From Microcaldota archaeon (GTDB lineage: Archaea > Micrarchaeota > Micrarchaeia > Micrarchaeales > CABMGC01), in NCBI GenBank assembly GCA_027340645.1, contig DAHWQN010000002.1:1-25859 (forward strand): a stretch of DNA of 25,859 nucleotides, given 5' to 3'. Position 1 is the first letter of the stretch. Each line of letters begins with the position of its first letter. The notes beneath the pieces were generated by a model that was not told where the DNA came from, did not search any database, and was given only the letters and a program-made list of their open reading frames with translations. Shown here one piece after another: positions 22,293 to 25,859 of this stretch. Position numbers and translations under genes: made by a program.

Positions 22293-22300
22293 CTATAAAC
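22293..22300. promoter_or_regulatory. Shared TATA region for divergent AbiEi-like and surface protein genes
   Basis: CTATAAAC on the plus strand and GTTTATAG on the minus strand occupy the same eight bases. Distances fit both genes: 41 bases to the minus-strand ATG at 22252 and about 50 bases to the plus-strand GTG at 22347, which has a GGGTG ribosome site at 22336-22340. Confidence 0.4.
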
Positions 22301-22346
22301 CTTTACATACAAGAAGTATCTACTGATATTGGTATGGGTGTTATGT

Positions 22347-25300
22347 GTGAATAATGCTAGGGGTATAATCTCATTGACGTTTGTGGTAATGGCGCTTCTT
22401 GCGCTCCAGATTCCGTTTGCTGTGGCCAGCGGCTCAGGTGGTGGAGGATGCCAACATCCATATAACATAATGGTTGCATGCGGACAAAGCAGTTTCGGTC
22501 CACACTCGTTCTCGTACGGACAGAGCACCACAATGAATGTAGCTATTACAAACTATGATGTATCGAGCCCAACAAATACAATAAATATGGGCCCTTATAC
22601 TGCAACATTGGTATGGTGCAGGCTTCCAAATGGACAAGGCACTCCTCCTGCATGTGTAGTACCACTTTCTGGCACATCAGAGCCGATGGCGAGTGGCTGG
22701 TCAGGAACTTGGAATAGCGTCTCTGTAAATCTAGGAAGTGATCCTTGGTCTGGGCAAGGTGGTGCAACGGGAAACTTTCTCTCATTCACAGTAAATGCAT
22801 ATTCATACAATACCTTGCAAATCACATTCAATGGCGTAACATATAGCACAAGCGGTTCATCTTATATATCTACAAACCTTATTGGTGCGACAAACAGCTT
22901 TGATTCAAACAATGCAGTGACGCAGAATGTCATCTTTGCTGGTTGGGAATTTAATGCTATAGTGCAGGACAGCACAGGCAACACAATGAGCTTTGTGACT
23001 CCAGGCACAGGAACCTGCGGATCTATGCCCTGCATGAATATTCTGATACCTGCGTTCCTTGGCATAATGCCTGGCACGCCTACATTGCAGTATCTCTCTC
23101 CTAGCGGCTTCCTTGCATTTATAACCAGTTACAGTGATAGCACGCTTTCTCTGGTTAATGTATTTCCATCAAATATAATCAGCGGCACCGGGCAGATATA
23201 CAGTGTACAAGCAACAATCCCTATCGGAACAGGACCTGAAAGTTTAGTCTCGCCGCCTGGCGAGATGATGGCAACCGCGCCAACTATTGTCGGCACTGTG
23301 AATTTAGGATCCAACTCGATATCTGTAATAAATACTGCGATAAAAGAGGTAATGCAGAACCTATCGTTGAGCGGCAAGGGTCCAGTCGCAGTAGCAGTAG
23401 CTCCGAACACCCTCAATAGTCAGAATGGAGGAGCAATGGCATTTGCCGATTCGCTAACAAACCAAGTTACAATTATAATACCACCAAACAGCATTACATC
23501 AAGCTTCCAGCAGTTCAGCATAAATCTGCCAGCAAACATAGTAAGTCCTGTTGCAATGGATACATATTTTGGCAACTCTGGTAGCGGAAGCCAATTGAAC
23601 ACTACACTTTACGTCGCAGGAAGTACTGGCAACGTGATTGGGATAAATCTCAATACCTTCAATGATGTTTTCGGCAATGGCAATGTTATAAATCTCGGAA
23701 GCAAATCTCAGCCTAAGTCTATAGTTGCATGCCCTTGCGGATATGTATATATATCGGAGTACGGCGCCAATCAAATAGGTGTTATAAACGCATCATCATC
23801 GCATCCTGGCATTGCAGCAAACATAACACAAGGTAACGGTCCAGGAGGTCCATTCTCGTTCAACGGTCCTTACGCAATGGCATTTGATGCTGCCTCGCCA
23901 AGGCTATATGTCACAAATTACAACACCAACACAATTTCAATAGTCAATCCATTCCAGTTCCAGATTGAAGGCCAGCACATAGAGAGCAGCAGTAGCAATG
24001 CAAAGCCAGACTATGTTACCACGTCGCCAGACGGCTCGTTAATGTACGTAGCTAACTATGGCGCCAATGATGTAAGCGTGTTACGCATTCCGCCTTACAA
24101 TTCAGGCAATGGCCAATTCACAATGAATGGCGTCATACCCGCAAATGAACCGACCAGTGTTGGAATATTCTCCAATTACTTCTATAACGGATCTATACCA
24201 TCCAATGTGATGTTCAGCATAACCACTCCTGGGAATCAGGTATCAGCGAGCCTACAATGGCAGAACGGAAACAGTTTGGAATATGTCAACACCAACGGTG
24301 TTATTACACCAGGCTCAGGGTCTAACAGCGTTGTTACAAACTCCATTCAATTCCAGATACCATCCAGTTCTACGGGGGGATTCTCATTCCAGTTCTCGAC
24401 AATGGGCAATGCTAACTATACTCCGATGGTTATGTCAAAGATGTTCAACATAATGCCTTCCTTCCCATATATCAACATGACGCTGCATCTCAACAACGGA
24501 ACTAACGTGATACTAACGAATCAGGGTCAAAGCTTCAGCCTGAGCGGCTACTCAAGTGCGCTGTTTCCCATGACACTTACTACGAATATAATCACATTTG
24601 GCAATCAGCTACCTGCTAACGTATTTGTGAATGGCCAATCCGAGAACACGATTACAGGCGGCACCAATACTATAGTCATAAGCAGCCCGGCTGACTACTC
24701 ACTTGTGTTCAATGCGCTTAGCAATGGAAATTACATGGCTGTAGATCCATCAATTGCAATAACACTGCTTACACCTCCGAGCAGCCCAAGCAGCGGAGGC
24801 AGCGGAGGCAGCGGTGGCGTAGTGCAGACAACTGTGACTACAGTGCCGATTACCACTGTTGTAACAACAATAGCAGCAGCCACGACGAAGTCCGTTGTAA
24901 ATACCTCCTCATCTAATGTGTCTGTGAACGTGTCCCGAGGCGCAAACCAGACAGTGAACTTTACAAAGTACGGAGTCAAGCTTCTGATAAAGTCAAATTT
25001 CACAACCCCTGAACACATTGCCGTGTATGTAACACCATATACTGCAAATGAATTAACCTTGCCACCGGGCTATTCTGTGGTTAACGCATACAACGTGAGT
25101 GCGCCAAACACCATCGTGACAGTGACACTGCACTATAACTGCACAATTAACCCATCCAATATCGCACCATACATCTACAATACTAAAGGGACGTGGTCTG
25201 CTATAACTCCATTCACTGTCAATTCAACTGCGTGTACGGAGAGCTTCACAGTCCCTGGAGATCCATTCGTTGCGCTTCTGCAGGCACCTGCCACAACAAC

Positions 25301-25493
25301 TACTACAACTTCATCTACAACAGTGCAGACAACAGTTTCAACAACTGCAGCCGCAACAACTACAATACCTTCTGCAATTCCGAAGTCTAACAGCACTCTG
25401 CTTGTTGTTGCGATAATAATTGTGATAATAATCATAGTGGTTGCTTACTACCTGTTAAAAGGCAGCAAAAAGAGAAGGAGGCTTGGCAGCTGA
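22347..25493 (+). CDS. Secreted, anchored surface protein with YVTN-type beta-propeller repeats
   Basis: About 1,048 aa. A signal peptide (IISLTFVVMALLALQIPFAV, cleavage near VASG) is followed by a Cys-containing N-terminal beta domain. Residues ~250-640 hold propeller-like repeats: LYVAGSTGNVIGINL, VYISEYGANQIGVINASS, LYVTNYNTNTISIVNP, MYVANYGANDVSVLRI. Further beta domains lead to a Gly/Ser linker, GGVVQTTVTT and a Thr-rich stalk. A second globular unit follows, then another Thr-rich stretch, a membrane helix of mostly Ile and Val, and KGSKKRRRLGS. GTG 22347 is preferred over TTG 22329 because GGGTG at 22336-22340 is correctly spaced. It is likely a cell-envelope or contact protein. The ligand is unknown. 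Confidence 0.85.
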   Translation: MNNARGIISLTFVVMALLALQIPFAVASGSGGGGCQHPYNIMVACGQSSFGPHSFSYGQSTTMNVAITNYDVSSPTNTINMGPYTATLVWCRLPNGQGTPPACVVPLSGTSEPMASGWSGTWNSVSVNLGSDPWSGQGGATGNFLSFTVNAYSYNTLQITFNGVTYSTSGSSYISTNLIGATNSFDSNNAVTQNVIFAGWEFNAIVQDSTGNTMSFVTPGTGTCGSMPCMNILIPAFLGIMPGTPTLQYLSPSGFLAFITSYSDSTLSLVNVFPSNIISGTGQIYSVQATIPIGTGPESLVSPPGEMMATAPTIVGTVNLGSNSISVINTAIKEVMQNLSLSGKGPVAVAVAPNTLNSQNGGAMAFADSLTNQVTIIIPPNSITSSFQQFSINLPANIVSPVAMDTYFGNSGSGSQLNTTLYVAGSTGNVIGINLNTFNDVFGNGNVINLGSKSQPKSIVACPCGYVYISEYGANQIGVINASSSHPGIAANITQGNGPGGPFSFNGPYAMAFDAASPRLYVTNYNTNTISIVNPFQFQIEGQHIESSSSNAKPDYVTTSPDGSLMYVANYGANDVSVLRIPPYNSGNGQFTMNGVIPANEPTSVGIFSNYFYNGSIPSNVMFSITTPGNQVSASLQWQNGNSLEYVNTNGVITPGSGSNSVVTNSIQFQIPSSSTGGFSFQFSTMGNANYTPMVMSKMFNIMPSFPYINMTLHLNNGTNVILTNQGQSFSLSGYSSALFPMTLTTNIITFGNQLPANVFVNGQSENTITGGTNTIVISSPADYSLVFNALSNGNYMAVDPSIAITLLTPPSSPSSGGSGGSGGVVQTTVTTVPITTVVTTIAAATTKSVVNTSSSNVSVNVSRGANQTVNFTKYGVKLLIKSNFTTPEHIAVYVTPYTANELTLPPGYSVVNAYNVSAPNTIVTVTLHYNCTINPSNIAPYIYNTKGTWSAITPFTVNSTACTESFTVPGDPFVALLQAPATTTTTTSSTTVQTTVSTTAAATTTIPSAIPKSNSTLLVVAIIIVIIIIVVAYYLLKGSKKRRRLGS

Positions 25494-25517
25494 AGTTCAT
25501 GGCGGGCAGGATTCACG

Positions 25518-25540
25518 TGACATGAGTTACTCTGATGTCA
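25518..25540. terminator. Stem-loop between convergent genes
   Basis: TGACAT (25518-25523) and ATGTCA (25535-25540) pair, and GAG/CTC inside can extend the stem after a small bulge. It sits 25 bases after the surface-protein stop and before the end of the convergent minus-strand gene. No clear T-run follows, so a terminator is only possible. Confidence 0.3.
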
Positions 25541-25579
25541 GGTATTGAGAAGATCCTTGTCTGTTATCTTAAGCTACAT

Positions 25580-25859
25580 TCAGGTTGTGTGTCTGCCCCT
25601 AAGTGCAGAGGCGATGGCCGCTATTCCTGCCATTATTGCAGCTACTATTAGCACAGAGTGCATTCCATCGCTGAATGGCTTTGCTATAAGGTTGGGGAAG
25701 AAGTTAGTGCCGGTTATTGTGGTATAATTGGACTTTGGAATTACCTGGGTTATGTTCTGCGGAAGCATTGTCTGCATAGGATTATAACCTAAAAGCGCGG
25801 CGAAGAGCGCAGCGGTAGGAGGAAGCTGAGATATGGTTCGTGCCGCATAGGCAGGCACA
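25580..25859 (-). CDS. C-terminal end of a membrane transporter, probably MFS (cut by window edge)
   Basis: The frame is open to the right edge, so only the last ~93 codons are seen; the GTG at 25858 is not a credible start. The visible part has one hydrophobic segment near TAALFAALLGYNPMQ and a final helix HSVLIVAAIMAGIAAIASAL followed by RGRHTT. The layout RTISQLPPTAALFAALLG, a loop with an amphipathic piece, a last helix and Arg/His tail matches the C-terminus of drug-proton antiporters of the major facilitator superfamily. Family assignment rests on a short piece and is moderate. Confidence 0.5.
   Translation of the reverse strand, partial: VPAYAARTISQLPPTAALFAALLGYNPMQTMLPQNITQVIPKSNYTTITGTNFFPNLIAKPFSDGMHSVLIVAAIMAGIAAIASALRGRHTT

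Noticed and set aside
22253..22531. Upstream extension of the AbiEi-like protein
   Set aside because: The translation crosses the shared promoter and the antisense of the surface-protein signal peptide; it is rich in Pro and Thr and does not look like a winged helix.

Overview
The window looks like a piece of an archaeal chromosome. Archaeal-type S-adenosylmethionine synthetase, deoxyhypusine synthase, uS13/uS4/uS11 in archaeal order, a DUF2070 membrane protein, TATA-type promoters 25-35 bases before genes, and a tRNA with bulge-helix-bulge introns all agree. Small gene size, tight packing, class II lysyl-tRNA synthetase and large Thr-rich anchored surface proteins suggest a DPANN archaeon of the Micrarchaeota (ARMAN-like) type. 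That lineage call is an inference and could be wrong.

Layout. 1-2400: edge of an accessory region, with a transposase fragment running off the left end, an FkbM-type methyltransferase and a GDP-L-fucose synthase-like enzyme (surface glycan genes). 2434-3318: an EF-Tu-domain-2 protein whose G domain has no P-loop. 3380-5110: an AbiEi/AbiEii toxin-antitoxin pair bracketed by two copies of the last ~35 bases of the mat gene. 5078-10140: core metabolism, with mat (SAM synthesis) divergent from an HTH-CBS regulator, deoxyhypusine synthase, guaA and apt. 10242-13847: a polyprenol-carrier cluster of cis-prenyltransferase, DUF2070 and a dolichol/phytol-kinase-like membrane protein. 13868-16150 (minus): tRNA-Ser(GGA), rps13, rps4, rps11 and a Nudix hydrolase in one direction. 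16279-18535: an AT-rich second Nudix gene, a small basic protein and lysS. 18629-25493: a DoxX-like membrane protein and two giant secreted, C-terminally anchored surface proteins, with an orphan AbiEi-like gene between them. The right edge holds the 3' end of what looks like an MFS transporter.

The most striking observation is the tRNA-Ser(GGA) gene on the minus strand at 16031-16150. It only folds as a tRNA if two introns are removed: a 13-base one at the canonical 37/38 position and a 22-base one in the T-loop between nucleotides 59 and 60. The T-loop intron forms a perfect 3-4-3 bulge-helix-bulge motif. The second is the duplication of the mat 3' end on either side of the AbiE cassette, which looks like the scar of an integration event.
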